From Natrinema salsiterrestre (GTDB taxonomy: Archaea > Halobacteriota > Halobacteria > Halobacteriales > Natrialbaceae): DNA of 64,000 nt. Positions 43,500 to 53,695 of the stretch are shown here, one piece after another. Under the pieces are notes generated by a model. That model saw nothing but the letters and a program-made list of their open reading frames with translations, ran no database searches and had not been told where the DNA came from. Made by a program: the position numbers and the translations under genes. Within the stretch, counting starts at the first letter, position 1. Every line of letters begins with the position of its first letter. The stretch is taken from positions 310,001 to 374,000 of the forward strand of contig NZ_JAMQOT010000001.1 in the NCBI RefSeq assembly GCF_029502005.1, written 5' to 3'.

Positions 43500-44149
43500 C
43501 ACTCGCTCACCTCAGCTCGCTCTCGGTCCGGCCGTCGTCGCGGATGGCGCGACTGGGAGGCGTTCTCGAGTGCGTTGTACGTCGCCTTCGCGAGGTTGAC
43601 CGTCGTTCGAGTGTTGCCGTGACTCTTCGTCCAGGCGTTCTCGATGCCGGCCAGCTCGAGGACGTGACGGACGGTGTCGCTGGCGGCCAGCCCCAGCCCT
43701 TCGGGGGCGGGGATGAGCTCGACCTCGACGGAACCGGCCTTGCCGGTGGTCCGTCGGGTCAGCGAGTGTGGCCGGTCCGAGCGGTCCTCCCAGGAGCCCG
43801 AGCCGCGGGGCACCTGGATCATGTTCAGCTTCGCGATACCGATCGCCTTCTGGATGGCAGAGCCGACCTGGTCGTCTCGGCCTTCCGCGTAGCCGATGAA
43901 CCCGTCGCGATTGCCGACCGCGACGACACAGCGGAACTTCACGCGTCGTCCGGAGTCGGTCATCCGCTGGACCATGTTGATGTCCAGCACTTCGTCTTCC
44001 AGTCCGGGCAGGAGCTGGTCGACGAGTTCGGGTTCCTTCAGCGGGAGGCCAGAGTTGAGGGCGGTCTCCATGTCCTCAATGTCGCCCTCTTGGACCATCC
44101 GGCCGAGACGGGTAACGGGTTCCCATCCGCTATCGTTGTAGTTGCTCAT
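43499..44149 (-). CDS. rps5: 30S ribosomal protein uS5
   Basis: 216 residues. The double-stranded RNA-binding-like N-domain has [19 protein letters not shown] and [20 protein letters not shown]; the C-domain has [21 protein letters not shown]. It helps keep decoding accurate. It overlaps rpl18 by 4 bp. Confidence 0.97.
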   Translation of the reverse strand: MSNYNDSGWEPVTRLGRMVQEGDIEDMETALNSGLPLKEPELVDQLLPGLEDEVLDINMVQRMTDSGRRVKFRCVVAVGNRDGFIGYAEGRDDQVGSAIQKAIGIAKLNMIQVPRGSGSWEDRSDRPHSLTRRTTGKAGSVEVELIPAPEGLGLAASDTVRHVLELAGIENAWTKSHGNTRTTVNLAKATYNALENASQSRHPRRRPDRERAEVSE

Positions 44150-44694
44150 TCGAGAATCGCCTCTCGTACGTCGTCGAAGTGTTCGGGAAGGTCAGTCGCG
44201 TCGAAGTCGCCGCTGTACAGCGGCTCCTCGAGCTGTTCGGCGTACTCGGCGATGTGCTCGCCGCGCGTTCGCGACCAGTCCGCCAGCACGCTGTCGTTGT
44301 GCGGGATCTCGAGGCCCGCGTCGATCGCGCCCTCCTGTACCGCGAACACCTTGTTGCCGGGCGTGGCCGTGTTGAGACCGATGTCGAGGACCGCTTCCTC
44401 GAGACCGGCCTCGACGGCTCGCTGGCCGGCCAGCAGGCCGGTCAGGTACGCCGCGGAAATGTTGCTCGTGGGTGCGTCCCAGCCGTACTCCGCCAGATCG
44501 CTCGAGTGTGCGCTTGCAAGCGTCTCGTCTCCCTGAGGTCCGGGAGTAACCAGCTGCGCCGTGGTGTGCTTGTTGCTCTTTCGAGCGACGAGGCGGGGCT
44601 TTCCCGATTTCAGCAGGCGCAACCTCTGGTGGTAGTCCGTCCGGACCTCACGGCGACGCCGCATCGGCACTTTGTATCGTGGTCCTGTCGCCAT
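44146..44694 (-). CDS. rpl18: 50S ribosomal protein uL18
   Basis: 182 residues; binds 5S r[23 protein letters not shown] and [16 protein letters not shown] form the basic rRNA-binding face, and [13 protein letters not shown]-like sequence (here [14 protein letters not shown]) follows. It overlaps rpl19e by one base. Confidence 0.97.
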   Translation of the reverse strand: MATGPRYKVPMRRRREVRTDYHQRLRLLKSGKPRLVARKSNKHTTAQLVTPGPQGDETLASAHSSDLAEYGWDAPTSNISAAYLTGLLAGQRAVEAGLEEAVLDIGLNTATPGNKVFAVQEGAIDAGLEIPHNDSVLADWSRTRGEHIAEYAEQLEEPLYSGDFDATDLPEHFDDVREAILE

Positions 44695-45143
44695 TATTGG
44701 TCACCGTAGGTTTCGTCGATGTAGTTCAGCAGGTACCGGACGCTGCGGAACTCCCCGCCGCCGGCCTTCTTGTAGAGCTGGCGGTACTGCGTGGGCGTCA
44801 GCTCGCCCTTGTCGCGGAGTTCGCGGAGCTTCCGGCGCTGTGCGCGAATCTTGTTCTGCCATTCGTCTTTCTCGTTCTGGCGCGCGCCTTTCTTGCCGCG
44901 GCGCTTGCCCTGCCCGTTCTGGTGGCCGTAGGAGCGCTTCGCGTTGCGCTCGCGAGCACGGCCCCGGGAGTTGCCCGAGGGTTCGTCCGCCTGAATGCGA
45001 CCCTCGTCGACGAGTTCGCGGATCTCGTCGCGCGTGATCGCTTCGGCGATGTCGCCCTGGGCCTCCGGGTCGAACCAGACGCGGTTCTTGCCGACGTCCA
45101 TGACGTCGGCGGCGAGTCGCTTCTGTGCGCTCAGATCAGTCAT
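44694..45143 (-). CDS. rpl19e: 50S ribosomal protein eL19
   Basis: 149 residues, archaeal/eukaryotic-specific. [20 protein letters not shown] at the start, a long basic middle ([20 protein letters not shown]) and [19 protein letters not shown] at the end. It overlaps rpl32e by 8 bp. Confidence 0.97.
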   Translation of the reverse strand: MTDLSAQKRLAADVMDVGKNRVWFDPEAQGDIAEAITRDEIRELVDEGRIQADEPSGNSRGRARERNAKRSYGHQNGQGKRRGKKGARQNEKDEWQNKIRAQRRKLRELRDKGELTPTQYRQLYKKAGGGEFRSVRYLLNYIDETYGDQ

Positions 45144-45861
45144 TGGATTCCACCTCGACTTCCTCGTAGGTCGGGTTCAGGACGCGAACGCCCTGCTCCT
45201 CGGCGAGCTCTTCGATACGCTCTCGCTTGCGCGCACCGACGGCGGAGGCGATCCGAACCGCCTCCGTGTCGCCGTCGACGCCCTCGAGGTCGTCCGCGTT
45301 CTCGACGTAGACCTCTTCGAAGCCGCTCGGGTGTTTCCCTCTGACTTCTTTCGGCGTGCGGTAGCCGGCCTGGACTTTCGGGCCCTTGCCCTTGACGCCA
45401 CGGCGCTGTTTGGACAGCTGGCCGCGGGGTCGACGCCAGGATTCCGGCGTCCGCTTTTTCTTGTGGTAGTCCTGTCGGTTGAACTGCGGTTTCCCTTCGC
45501 TCCGCCGACGGTTGAGGAGTCGCTCCTCCGCGTCGGAGAGGTCGGGCGTCTTCTCGGTCAGCCCGCGGGGCCGCAGTTCGGTCTCGACGTCTTCGTCGGG
45601 TTCGGCTTCCTCCTCGACGCCTTCGTCTTCGATCTCGGCCTCGGTCTCCTCGGTGACCTCGAGGTCACCGACGTCGGCCTTGATACGGGCGGCGAGCGCG
45701 TTCCCGACGCCCTCCGCCTCGGCGAGGTCGCCCTGATCGGCTTCCTTGACGTCCTGAATGGACTCGAAGCCGGCGTCACGGAGCGCGTCTGCCTTGCTCG
45801 CGCCGACGCCGCTGATGTCTTCGAGATCCTGTGGTTCGTCGTTGGATTGGTCGTCTGCCAT
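45136..45861 (-). CDS. rpl32e: 50S ribosomal protein eL32 with N-terminal HhH extension
   Basis: 241 residues, about 100 longer than the basic eL32. The ribosomal domain (about 110-241) holds [20 protein letters not shown] and [15 protein letters not shown]. The first 60 residues, with [20 protein letters not shown] and [15 protein letters not shown], form two helix-hairpin-helix motifs as in DNA-repair proteins, followed by an acidic linker. Such an extension occurs in other haloarchaea; its role is unknown. Confidence 0.95.
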   Translation of the reverse strand: MADDQSNDEPQDLEDISGVGASKADALRDAGFESIQDVKEADQGDLAEAEGVGNALAARIKADVGDLEVTEETEAEIEDEGVEEEAEPDEDVETELRPRGLTEKTPDLSDAEERLLNRRRSEGKPQFNRQDYHKKKRTPESWRRPRGQLSKQRRGVKGKGPKVQAGYRTPKEVRGKHPSGFEEVYVENADDLEGVDGDTEAVRIASAVGARKRERIEELAEEQGVRVLNPTYEEVEVESND

Positions 45862-45864
45862 CTA

Positions 45865-46398
45865 TCAGGCACCTCCTTTGGCGGGTTTGGCGGTGATGTA
45901 GACCCCGTCCTGGAAGACGCGGGTGTCCTTGCCGCTGACCTTCGTCAGCTGCTCGATGTCGGCCGCCGTCTGTCCGACGTCCTCCTTGCTGGGGCCGGAC
46001 AGGACGAGCTGCTCGTCGTCGACGGTCACGTCGGTTTCACCGTGGATAGTCGTTCGTCGCGGTGCCTTTTCGCCGAGGAAGTTCTCGATGACGACTTCCT
46101 CGCCCTCCACGCGGACCTGCATCGGGAAGTGAGAGTAGAAGACTTCCATCTCGTACTCCCAGCCCTCGGTCACGCCGTGGATGGCGTTGGTGATGTGGCT
46201 CTCGAAGGTGCCGACGGTCGAATTCGTCTTCGCGTCCTCGGCACCGCTCTCGATTACCACCTGGTCGTCGTCGGTCTCGACGGTCACGTCGGGGTACCAG
46301 AGGCGGCGCGTGACGCTGCCTTCCGGACCCTCGACGGTGACGTCGAAACGGTCGACCTCGACGGATACGTTCTCGGGGATTTCCAGTTCGACTCGCAT
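45865..46398 (-). CDS. rpl6: 50S ribosomal protein uL6
   Basis: 177 residues with two related halves. RVELEIPENVSVEVDRFDVT, GVTEGWEYEMEVFYSHFPM and the C-terminal VSGKDTRVFQDGVYITAKP. Positioned near the factor-binding site of the large subunit. The ATG at 46398 is used because the residues before it belong to the rps8 end in another frame. Confidence 0.96.
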   Translation of the reverse strand: MRVELEIPENVSVEVDRFDVTVEGPEGSVTRRLWYPDVTVETDDDQVVIESGAEDAKTNSTVGTFESHITNAIHGVTEGWEYEMEVFYSHFPMQVRVEGEEVVIENFLGEKAPRRTTIHGETDVTVDDEQLVLSGPSKEDVGQTAADIEQLTKVSGKDTRVFQDGVYITAKPAKGGA

Positions 46399-46400
46399 GA

Positions 46401-46793
46401 TTAGTAGACGTATGCGATCACCTGGCCCCCAATACCCTGGTCGCGCGCCTCGTAGTGGCTCATGATGCCACTGCTCGTCGTGACGACGAGGGCTCCGAAG
46501 TCTCGAGCGGGGAGATAGCGCTTCTCCCACTTCTCGAAGTCTTCGGCGCCAACGGCGTAGCGGGGCTTGATGGGGCCGCACTCGTTGATCGCTCCTTTCA
46601 ATTCGACCTCGAACTGACCGGCTTTGCCGTCGTCGACGTACTCGAAGCCGTCGATGTACCCGCGGTCGTAGAAGACCTCGAGCACGCTGCCGATTTCGTT
46701 CGAGGCGGGCGTTACCTCGTGGGTAAGGTGACCCACACTCTCGGCGTTGTCGAGCCCCGAGAGCGCGTTACTGAGTGGATCGTTTCCGGTCAT
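46401..46793 (-). CDS. rps8: 30S ribosomal protein uS8
   Basis: 130 residues. [20 protein letters not shown] starts the protein; the C-terminal [20 protein letters not shown] is the rRNA-binding signature ending in AYVY. It binds helix 21 of 16S rRNA early in assembly. It is one base from rps14. Confidence 0.97.
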   Translation of the reverse strand: MTGNDPLSNALSGLDNAESVGHLTHEVTPASNEIGSVLEVFYDRGYIDGFEYVDDGKAGQFEVELKGAINECGPIKPRYAVGAEDFEKWEKRYLPARDFGALVVTTSSGIMSHYEARDQGIGGQVIAYVY

Positions 46794-46794
46794 G

Positions 46795-46980
46795 TTATCG
46801 GTACTTCCTGAATCCCATTTCGCGGGCGATCTCGCGGAAGCACTGCCGGCAGAGATTGATGTCGTACTTTCCGACAAGTCCCTGCTCGCGGCCACAGCGC
46901 TGGCAGGACTCGACCTGCCCCGTTCGCTTCGCCGCGTGCTCGCCCGTGCGGTCGTTTTCGTCTGTTTCGCTTTCACTCAT
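46795..46980 (-). CDS. rps14: 30S ribosomal protein uS14, zinc-binding form
   Basis: 61 residues. Four zinc cysteines C26, C29, C44 and C47 (CQRC and CRQC), then FREIARELG-like [14 protein letters not shown]. Located in the head of the small subunit. Overlaps rpl5 by 8 bp. Confidence 0.97.
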   Translation of the reverse strand: MSESETDENDRTGEHAAKRTGQVESCQRCGREQGLVGKYDINLCRQCFREIAREMGFRKYR

Positions 46981-47518
46981 CGTCTGCGCCCTCCACGCTC
47001 ACGTCGAAGTTCGCCTCGAGGAAGCCGATTGCGTCCTCGGGAGTGAGTCGATGCGTCGACGGGATCGATCGGGTGGCCTTGTCGCGCTTGGCGATGCGGT
47101 AGCCCGGACGCACCAGGTTGACGGTGACGTCCAGTCCGAAGATCCCGATGCTCGGGTCGTACTCCTGGCTGGGGAAGTCGGTGTGTTCCGCGACACCGAA
47201 GCTGACGTTCCCCGTGTCGTCGAACTGCCGTCGAGAGATGTTCGCGAGCGGCAGGGCCGTCTCGAGGAACTCGTAGGCGTCCTCGTCGCGAAGGGTCACC
47301 TTCGCGCCGATGGGGTCGCCCTGACGGATTCCGAAGTCTGGTTTGGTCCGTTTCGCCTGCGTACGGACGCTCTCCTGACCCGTAATCTCCTGGATGATGT
47401 CCTCGGCCTTGCCGAGTTCGCGACCACCCTGACCGACGCCCATGTGGACGACGACCTTCTCGACGCGCGGTTCGCGCATCTCGTGGAAGTCGGCTCCAGA
47501 TTCGCTTTCACTACTCAT
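46973..47518 (-). CDS. rpl5: 50S ribosomal protein uL5
   Basis: 181 residues; carries 5S rRNA with uL18. [40 protein letters not shown] and [20 protein letters not shown] are typical. The ATG at 47518 (MSSESE) is taken; two further Met codons up to 47527 are in frame. It overlaps the end of rps4e by 8 bp. Confidence 0.96.
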   Translation of the reverse strand: MSSESESGADFHEMREPRVEKVVVHMGVGQGGRELGKAEDIIQEITGQESVRTQAKRTKPDFGIRQGDPIGAKVTLRDEDAYEFLETALPLANISRRQFDDTGNVSFGVAEHTDFPSQEYDPSIGIFGLDVTVNLVRPGYRIAKRDKATRSIPSTHRLTPEDAIGFLEANFDVSVEGADDE

Positions 47519-48257
47519 CGTCATCACCCGTGCTCACGGTTTCACCGTTCGCGTCTTCCGACGCGTCCGCGTCGCCCGTGAAGTTCTCGTCGATCACGAC
47601 GACGTACTCTTCGACGGTTTCGAAGCCGCCGTCGTCCGTCGAGACGCCGACGCTGTTCGAGCCGCTGCCCGGCGTGATGTCGATCGCGTCGACCTCACCG
47701 ATCTTGCCGCCGTGATTGCCACTGACGGCAGTCACGAGTGCACCTTCCTCGTATGGGAAGTGCGCGACGACGGACTTGTCGTCGTTGTCGACGACGATCG
47801 AATCCTTCGGATCGTAGTCGCCGTCGGTGATGACGTTCGTGCCGTCGTGCAGCGTCAGCTGGGTGTCGCCGCCCGACACTTGCTGTTTGTTCACGATCTT
47901 GCCGAGGCGGCTCTGGGCCGACTCCTCGTCGATCTCGGTCAGTGCGAGCCGACCGCCCTCGTCGGGGAAGACGCGGTAGTACTCCCCGCGACCGGGGAAC
48001 GCGACGATATCGAACATGCCGATCGGGCGCTGTTCGTCGTTGATCGCGTCGCCGTTGATGAGGATCGCGTCCTCGCTCAGGGCGTACCGTGCTTCCTTCC
48101 GCGAGTCCACGTAGCCGAGGACGTCCCGCAGGAGGACGACGAGCGGCACGCCGTCTTCGCCGTGGGGACCGGCGTCGGCCTTGACCGTGAAGGTCTCGGT
48201 CTTTCGCTCGACCGGCCAGGACTTCGGTACGGATAGTCGTTTCTGGTGTTTCGTCAT
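47511..48257 (-). CDS. rps4e: 30S ribosomal protein eS4
   Basis: 248 residues. [20 protein letters not shown] opens it, an S4 RNA-binding domain ([20 protein letters not shown]) and a KOW-like C-terminal part follow ([18 protein letters not shown]). The acidic C-terminal tail is a haloarchaeal trait. Overlaps rpl24 by 4 bp. Confidence 0.97.
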   Translation of the reverse strand: MTKHQKRLSVPKSWPVERKTETFTVKADAGPHGEDGVPLVVLLRDVLGYVDSRKEARYALSEDAILINGDAINDEQRPIGMFDIVAFPGRGEYYRVFPDEGGRLALTEIDEESAQSRLGKIVNKQQVSGGDTQLTLHDGTNVITDGDYDPKDSIVVDNDDKSVVAHFPYEEGALVTAVSGNHGGKIGEVDAIDITPGSGSNSVGVSTDDGGFETVEEYVVVIDENFTGDADASEDANGETVSTGDDDE

Positions 48258-48610
48258 TCGCTATCACCTTCGAGACGCGCCTCGCGACGCTCGTCCTCGA
48301 GGTCGAGGTCCGTGATGCGGACGTTCGACGGGTCGAGCGGCCGCGGCACTTCCTCGCCGTCGGCCGTCTCGACGGTGACCTCCTCGACGTGGATGGTTCC
48401 GTCCTCGAGGATCGCGCGCATGACCTCGCCTTCCTCGCCGGCGTGGTCGCCGCGCATGACCTCGACCGTGTCGCCCGCGTTGACGCGGGTTCGACGGGTG
48501 TCGTACTCCTCGCGGAGCTCGTCGGACAGCGTCGCGTGCAGCTGCTTCTGTCGCTCGTGCAGCGGCGCGTTTCGCGTCTGGGTTCGCTGTTTGTGTGGTT
48601 GTTCAGTCAT
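48254..48610 (-). CDS. rpl24: 50S ribosomal protein uL24
   Basis: 118 residues. The KOW motif [20 protein letters not shown] is central, with [20 protein letters not shown] at the N-terminus. An early assembly protein of the large subunit. Confidence 0.97.
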   Translation of the reverse strand: MTEQPHKQRTQTRNAPLHERQKQLHATLSDELREEYDTRRTRVNAGDTVEVMRGDHAGEEGEVMRAILEDGTIHVEEVTVETADGEEVPRPLDPSNVRITDLDLEDERREARLEGDSE

Positions 48611-48612
48611 AT

Positions 48613-49011
48613 CTATACGATCATCGTCGCCGTACTGGCGATTGCTCCGAAGCGCTCTGCGACTTCGCGGGCGATCGGCCCCTTGATCTCCGTGCCGCGG
48701 GGTTCCTCGTTCTCGTCGATGATGACCGCCGCGTTATCCTCGAACTTCAGCCGCGTGCCGTCGGGCCGGCGGATCGACTTCCGCTGGCGGACGACGACGG
48801 CCTCGAGGACCTGTCGGCGCATCTCCGGGGTACCCTTCGTGACCGAGACGGTCACTTTGTCACCGATTCCCGCCTTCGGCTGGCGGTTCTTGGTGCCGTG
48901 GTAGCCCGCGACGCTGATGACCTTCAGTTCACGCGCGCCGGTGTTGTCGGCGCACGTGACCAGCGAGCCCTTCTTCAGGCCCTGCGTGACGTCGGCTTTC
49001 ATCGCCTCCAT
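48613..49011 (-). CDS. rpl14: 50S ribosomal protein uL14
   Basis: 132 residues. [20 protein letters not shown] is the family signature, followed by [20 protein letters not shown] and the helix [19 protein letters not shown]. The ATG at 49011 shares a base with the rps17 stop (TGATG); a preceding GTG is unlikely. Confidence 0.97.
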   Translation of the reverse strand: MEAMKADVTQGLKKGSLVTCADNTGARELKVISVAGYHGTKNRQPKAGIGDKVTVSVTKGTPEMRRQVLEAVVVRQRKSIRRPDGTRLKFEDNAAVIIDENEEPRGTEIKGPIAREVAERFGAIASTATMIV

Positions 49012-49448
49012 CACTGATCACCCTCGTCTGCAGCCGCGGCGAGGTCTTCGTCGGAGAGCTCCGGCTCAGGCTCGGCCTGACTCGTGAGCTCGGCGACGTC
49101 CTCGGCAGTCGCTTCTTGGGTTACTTCGACGACCACGTGCGATTTCGTCTTCGACAGTGGTCGGGTCTCTGCGATCTTGACCGTGTCACCGACCGAGAGC
49201 GGCTCGAGCACGCCCGGTACGTGTGCCGGGATGCGCGAGCGTCGTTTCATCTGGCGGTCGTATTTCGGAACCGCCACATCGTACTCTCGCTCGACGACTA
49301 CGGTCTTGTCCATGTCCGTCGAGACGACCGTCCCTTCGAGGATCTGCCCTCGAACGGAGAGTTCGCCGTAGAACGGACATTTCTCGTAGTCGTATTCCTC
49401 CGGGTTATCGGGTTCCGGAGGGGTTTCAACGTCTAGTCCTATTGCCAT
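49011..49448 (-). CDS. rps17: 30S ribosomal protein uS17
   Basis: 145 residues. [40 protein letters not shown] and [20 protein letters not shown] mark the OB-fold. The C-terminal 30 residues are an acidic extension. Overlaps rnp1 by 10 bp. Confidence 0.96.
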   Translation of the reverse strand: MAIGLDVETPPEPDNPEEYDYEKCPFYGELSVRGQILEGTVVSTDMDKTVVVEREYDVAVPKYDRQMKRRSRIPAHVPGVLEPLSVGDTVKIAETRPLSKTKSHVVVEVTQEATAEDVAELTSQAEPEPELSDEDLAAAADEGDQ

Positions 49449-49846
49449 GGTGAGTCACCATTCGTTTCCGTGCGTCGGGCGGGCCGTGAGAGCAGCCGCG
49501 ATCCATCGACCGTAACGTAGGCTACATCCTCGCCAGCGCTATCTGTCGCGGCGGAGCAATCGTCCCCCGCTGCAGGTTGAGTGTCGGCCAGTTTGGACGC
49601 AGTCCCCGACCCCTTCGCGAGGTCGGCGGCGTCATCTGTGATCGCGAACTCGAACGTCGAGCCCGACTTCGGCACCATCACCACCCGAGACTCGCCATCC
49701 GTTCGAACCTCTATGGAGAGGGTCTTTGTCGTCTCGATGACGACTCGTCCCTCCAGACCCACCCGCGAGGAGTCGTCGCTCTCGACGACTCGGACGGGGA
49801 GTCCGTTGAGTTCGTGTCGCGGCAGCGTCTCGGGTGTCAGTGCCAT
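49439..49846 (-). CDS. rnp1: Ribonuclease P protein component 1 (Rpp29/Pop4)
   Basis: 135 residues. LPRHELNGLPVRVVESDDSS, GLEGRVVIETTKTLSIEV and VMVPKSGSTFEFAI match the archaeal Rpp29 core, an Sm-like barrel that supports RNase P RNA in trimming tRNA 5' ends. An acidic insertion (about 75-105) precedes the last strand, VTVDGSRLLSRPARR. Its placement between rpl29 and rps17 is universal in archaea. Confidence 0.94.
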   Translation of the reverse strand: MALTPETLPRHELNGLPVRVVESDDSSRVGLEGRVVIETTKTLSIEVRTDGESRVVMVPKSGSTFEFAITDDAADLAKGSGTASKLADTQPAAGDDCSAATDSAGEDVAYVTVDGSRLLSRPARRTETNGDSPWQ

Positions 49847-49853
49847 TGTCGTG

Positions 49854-50078
49854 TTATTCGGTGTCTGCGTCGTCCGCAAGGTCGCCTTCTTCGCGCTGGA
49901 TCGTTTTGATCCGCGCGACGGTGCGACCCAGTTCGCCGATGCGGCCCGGGTTCTCCGGGGCACCACCGGCGGCGAGGACGGACTTCGCGTTCAGCAGCTC
50001 CGTCTCGAGTTCCTCGAGTTCTTCCTCCCGCTCGGCGGGGGTCATGTCGCGGATCTCTTCGACGTGGAGGATCGCCAT
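49854..50078 (-). CDS. rpl29: 50S ribosomal protein uL29
   Basis: 74 residues forming two helices: [20 protein letters not shown] and [20 protein letters not shown]. It lies at the exit of the peptide tunnel. Its start overlaps the rps3 stop by one base. Confidence 0.96.
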   Translation of the reverse strand: MAILHVEEIRDMTPAEREEELEELETELLNAKSVLAAGGAPENPGRIGELGRTVARIKTIQREEGDLADDADTE

Positions 50079-51061
50079 CAGGCGTCACCTCCCTCGTCCG
50101 CGTCGTCCGCGTCTGCGTCCTCTTCCGCTTCCATCTCTTCGACGAGGTCTTCGGCTTCCGCTTCGACGTCTTCCTCGAGCTCTTCGAGCTCTTCCTCGAC
50201 GTCGTCGTCGCCGCCGGGGACTTCGACTTCGTCGAACTCCTCGTCGGCGTCGGCCTCGACCTCTTCTTCGATGACTTCCTCGACGACGTCCTCGTCGAGG
50301 TCTGCCTCGGCGTCGGCGTCCGCGTCCGCGGCTTCCGCAGCCGCAGCGTCTGCCTCGGCCTCGTCAGCGTCGGCGTCAGTGTCCTCGGGTTCGCCCTCGA
50401 GGAGCTCCTCGACGCCCTCTGCCTCGTTGACTTCGACGGCCTCCGGAACGACTTCCTCCGGATCCATGTCCTCGTTGACTTCGAAGTCGTCGGGCAGTTC
50501 CGCACCCGGCGGGATGATCTTCACGTCGACACCGATGGTGCCGAGTTTCATGACCGCGACGCCCTGGCCGTGGTCGACGACCTCTTCGGCGGGCTCGCCG
50601 TTGTGCTTGATGTAGCCGCGGTTGAACTTCTCGACGCGCGATCGCGCGCCGGTGACCTTCCCCGACAGGACGATCTCCGCGCCGAGCGCGCCCGCTTCCA
50701 TGATCCGGTCGATCGTCGTGTGACCGGCCTTCCGGAAGTACCAGCCGCGCTCGAGCGCGTTGGCCAGTCGGTCCGCGACGATCCGTGCGTTGAGGTCGGG
50801 TTCTTCGACCTCCTGCACGTCGATCTGGGGGTCCTCGAGGTTGAACCGCTCCTCGAGGGCCGTCGTGACCTTCCGGATGTTCTCGCCGCCTTTGCCGATG
50901 ACCATCCCGGGCTTCTCGGCCTTGAGGACGATCTGGGTTCCCATCGGCGTCTTGGCGACGTCCATACCACCGTAGCCCGCGCGGCCGAGCTCTTCCTGGA
51001 AGAACTCGTCGATCTGGGACCGCTGCAGGCCGTTCTCGATGAATTGGTGTTCGTCAGCCAT
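50078..51061 (-). CDS. rps3: 30S ribosomal protein uS3 with long acidic tail
   Basis: 327 residues. The KH domain has [20 protein letters not shown], and [20 protein letters not shown] and [20 protein letters not shown] follow. The last ~115 residues are almost only Asp, Glu and Ala, far longer than the usual tail and presumably a salt adaptation or protein-contact arm. It contacts mRNA at the entry tunnel. Confidence 0.96.
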   Translation of the reverse strand: MADEHQFIENGLQRSQIDEFFQEELGRAGYGGMDVAKTPMGTQIVLKAEKPGMVIGKGGENIRKVTTALEERFNLEDPQIDVQEVEEPDLNARIVADRLANALERGWYFRKAGHTTIDRIMEAGALGAEIVLSGKVTGARSRVEKFNRGYIKHNGEPAEEVVDHGQGVAVMKLGTIGVDVKIIPPGAELPDDFEVNEDMDPEEVVPEAVEVNEAEGVEELLEGEPEDTDADADEAEADAAAAEAADADADAEADLDEDVVEEVIEEEVEADADEEFDEVEVPGGDDDVEEELEELEEDVEAEAEDLVEEMEAEEDADADDADEGGDA

Positions 51062-51537
51062 TAGCTATCGTCCTCCTCGGGTTCGGTCTCTTCTACGATG
51101 ATCTCCACGTCGACCTGCGGCGTGTTCCACGAGGACGCACGCCCCATCGCGCGGGGCTTGCGGCCCACGGACTCGCCGACCTTGTGGGCGGCGACGTGGA
51201 CGATCTCCATGGACTCGCCGTCGAAGCCCTGATGGTCCGCGTTGGCTTCGACGTTCTCGAGCAGATCGAGGAATTCCTCGGAGACCTTCTCCGGGTACTT
51301 GCCGGCGTCCCAGCCGTCGATGTCGGAGCGGTGTCCGGCACCGGCGTTGTGGGACTTGAACGGCACGGATTGGTTCTCGTCGATGACGTCCTGGAGGTAC
51401 GCCCGGGCCTCGCCGACGGTCTGGCCCTTGAGTTGGCGTGCGACCTCCTTGCTGTGCTTGTTGCTCATATGACGCTCCCGAAGCATGGCTTTCGCCGTGG
51501 CGTCGGGATCGACGTCGACTGAGTAGTTGATTCCCAT
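51061..51537 (-). CDS. rpl22: 50S ribosomal protein uL22
   Basis: 158 residues. [20 protein letters not shown] at the start; [20 protein letters not shown] and [18 protein letters not shown] (the tunnel-lining hairpin) identify it. Overlaps rps3 start by one base. Confidence 0.97.
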   Translation of the reverse strand: MGINYSVDVDPDATAKAMLRERHMSNKHSKEVARQLKGQTVGEARAYLQDVIDENQSVPFKSHNAGAGHRSDIDGWDAGKYPEKVSEEFLDLLENVEANADHQGFDGESMEIVHVAAHKVGESVGRKPRAMGRASSWNTPQVDVEIIVEETEPEEDDS

Positions 51538-51544
51538 ACGTGGA

Positions 51545-51967
51545 TCACTTCAGTGGGACGAACTTCGACGATCGGGTCGCGCCGATACCGGCCTGTCCGT
51601 GCTCGACGGAGGTCCGCGTCAGCTGGAACTCGCCGAGATAGTGGCCGATCATTTCGGGTTCGACGCGAACGCGTTCGAACGCCTGCCCGTTGTAGACCTC
51701 GAAGGTCTTGCCGACGAACTCCGGCAGGATCGGCATGTCTCGCAGGTGCGTTCGAATCGGGTCGTTCGCCGTTTCTTCCTCGCCCTTCTCGCTGGCCTCC
51801 TCGCGAAGCTTCTCCTTCTCGACGGAGAGGCCGCGTTCGATACTTCGCCGCTGTCGTGCGGGTAGCAGTTCCACAACCTCGTCGAGCTCCATCGCCTGCA
51901 GCTCCTCGAGCGTGTAGCCGCGGTAGGTGAACTCACCTTCGCGGCCGGTTCGGTACTCCTGACTCAT
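51545..51967 (-). CDS. rps19: 30S ribosomal protein uS19
   Basis: 140 residues. [20 protein letters not shown] in the archaeal N-terminus, then [20 protein letters not shown] and [20 protein letters not shown]. It bridges the small-subunit head to the P-site tRNA. Overlaps rpl2 by 4 bp. Confidence 0.97.
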   Translation of the reverse strand: MSQEYRTGREGEFTYRGYTLEELQAMELDEVVELLPARQRRSIERGLSVEKEKLREEASEKGEEETANDPIRTHLRDMPILPEFVGKTFEVYNGQAFERVRVEPEMIGHYLGEFQLTRTSVEHGQAGIGATRSSKFVPLK

Positions 51968-52686
51968 TTGTTGCCACCTCGACCGGTGCTCCGGGACGCG
52001 ATGTCACCGACCTTCCGTCCCGGCGGGGCGTCCCGCGAGACGGACTTGGGTTTGCCGGGGTGCTGTCGGCCGCCGCCACCGAACGGGTGGTCGACGGCGT
52101 TCATCGCGACACCGCGGACGCGAGGCCACTTGGTGCCCCGGGACTTCATCTTGTGATACTTGTTGCCGGCCTTGACCATCGGCTTCTCGGTGCGGCCGCC
52201 ACCGGCGACGACGCCGATCGTGGCGCGACACTCGGGATCGAGGCGCTTGACCTCGCCGCTCGGAAGCTCGATGACCGCCGCGTTGCGGTCGTGGGTGATC
52301 AGGTCGGCGTTCGTCCCCGAGGCGCGGGCGAAGCGACCGCCGTCGCCCTGATTCGCCTCGACGTTACAGACCGGAACCCCTTCGGGAATCTCCGCGAGCG
52401 GGAGCGTGTTGCCCGGCTTGATCTCCGCGGAGACGCCGACCTGGAGCTCCTCGCCGACGGTGATGCCCTCGGGCACGAGGATGAGACGCTGATCGCCGTC
52501 CTCGAACTCGACGGCCGCGATCGGCGCGGATCGGGCCGGGTCGTGTTCGATGTCGACGACCGTCCCGCTGATGGTCTCGTCGTCTTGCTCTTTCTTGTGC
52601 TCGAGGTCCGCCTTGTATCGGTGCGACGGGGCGCGGAACGTGGAGGTCCCGCGACCGCGTCGTTGTCCTTGAATGCGTCGTCCCAT
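51964..52686 (-). CDS. rpl2: 50S ribosomal protein uL2
   Basis: 240 residues. [20 protein letters not shown] at the start, [20 protein letters not shown] in the middle and the highly conserved [20 protein letters not shown] near the end. Required for peptidyl-transfer activity. Confidence 0.97.
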   Translation of the reverse strand: MGRRIQGQRRGRGTSTFRAPSHRYKADLEHKKEQDDETISGTVVDIEHDPARSAPIAAVEFEDGDQRLILVPEGITVGEELQVGVSAEIKPGNTLPLAEIPEGVPVCNVEANQGDGGRFARASGTNADLITHDRNAAVIELPSGEVKRLDPECRATIGVVAGGGRTEKPMVKAGNKYHKMKSRGTKWPRVRGVAMNAVDHPFGGGGRQHPGKPKSVSRDAPPGRKVGDIASRSTGRGGNK

Positions 52687-52688
52687 TC

Positions 52689-52943
52689 TCAGAACACCCC
52701 GATTCGCGAAGCGACTTCCTGTGCGTCGTCCTCCTCGGAGAGGCGGACGATCGCTTTCTTTTTGCCGTTCATCGTTACCTGCGTGTTGATGTTCCGGACC
52801 GAGATCTCGAACCGCTCCTCGACCTCGTCCCGAATTTCGGGCTTGGTCGCGTCCGGGTTGACGACGAACTGGAGCTTGTTCTCGAAGTCCATGTCGTTCA
52901 TCGCCTTCTCCGTGACGAGCGGGTGTTCGATGGCCGAGCTCAT
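52689..52943 (-). CDS. rpl23: 50S ribosomal protein uL23
   Basis: 84 residues. IEHPLVTEKAMNDMDFENKL and KPEIRDEVEERFEISVRNIN are family-typical. It is the docking site at the tunnel exit. Overlaps rpl4 by 4 bp. Confidence 0.97.
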   Translation of the reverse strand: MSSAIEHPLVTEKAMNDMDFENKLQFVVNPDATKPEIRDEVEERFEISVRNINTQVTMNGKKKAIVRLSEEDDAQEVASRIGVF

Positions 52944-53692
52944 CGGTCGGCCACCTCCTCGAGTGCGCTTTCGGTCCAGACCGTCAGCCGTCCCGGCTGT
53001 GCGCCGGGCGCGAGATCCTCCGCGTTGACCTCAGCTGCCGTCGTTACGTCGGCACCTGCGAGGTTCCGGGCCGCACGGGACGGACCGGTCTCGCTGGAGG
53101 TGACGAAGAGGATCGACGTCGGCGTCTTGTACTTGCGGCCACGGGCTTTCCCCTGACCGGACCGGACGCTGCGACCCTCGTCGGCGCGTTCGATGTCGTC
53201 CGCGAGGCCGGCTGCCTCGAGGAAGTCGACGACTTCCTGCGTCTTGTGGAGGTCCTCGAATTCGTCGTCGACGACGACGGGGGTCTCGACGTCTTCGTCG
53301 AACTCGTGGCCGCGGTCGGCGACGAGTTCGGCGTCGGTCGTCGCAGCGATCGCGCTGCGGACGGCCAGTTTCTTTGCTTTCGTGTTGATCGATTCGGACT
53401 GGTCTTTCTCGGCTTTCGGCGGGTGTGCCTTGCGTCCCTTGACGGCCTGGGGAACGCGTCGAGCGCGCCCCTCCTGTCGTGGAACGTGGGCCATCCCGCG
53501 GCCGCTACCGAACGATTCGGCCGGCGTTCGAAGGCCGGCGAACTCGTCGGCACCGTAGTCCTGTTTTCGGTTTGCCTGGGCGGCGCGAACGGCACGAGCG
53601 ATCAGGTCCGGGCGGTACTGGGTCTCGAAGACCGCCGGGAGCTCGATCGTGTCCGCGTCCGAGCCGTCCAGGTTTCGTACTGTTGCGTCCAT
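52940..53692 (-). CDS. rpl4: 50S ribosomal protein uL4
   Basis: 250 residues. ELPAVFETQYRPDLIARAVR and the tunnel loop GRGMAHVPRQEGRARRVPQA identify the archaeal/eukaryotic form. In some organisms L4 also regulates its own operon; nothing here shows that directly. Confidence 0.97.
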   Translation of the reverse strand: MDATVRNLDGSDADTIELPAVFETQYRPDLIARAVRAAQANRKQDYGADEFAGLRTPAESFGSGRGMAHVPRQEGRARRVPQAVKGRKAHPPKAEKDQSESINTKAKKLAVRSAIAATTDAELVADRGHEFDEDVETPVVVDDEFEDLHKTQEVVDFLEAAGLADDIERADEGRSVRSGQGKARGRKYKTPTSILFVTSSETGPSRAARNLAGADVTTAAEVNAEDLAPGAQPGRLTVWTESALEEVADR

Positions 53693-53695
53693 GTG

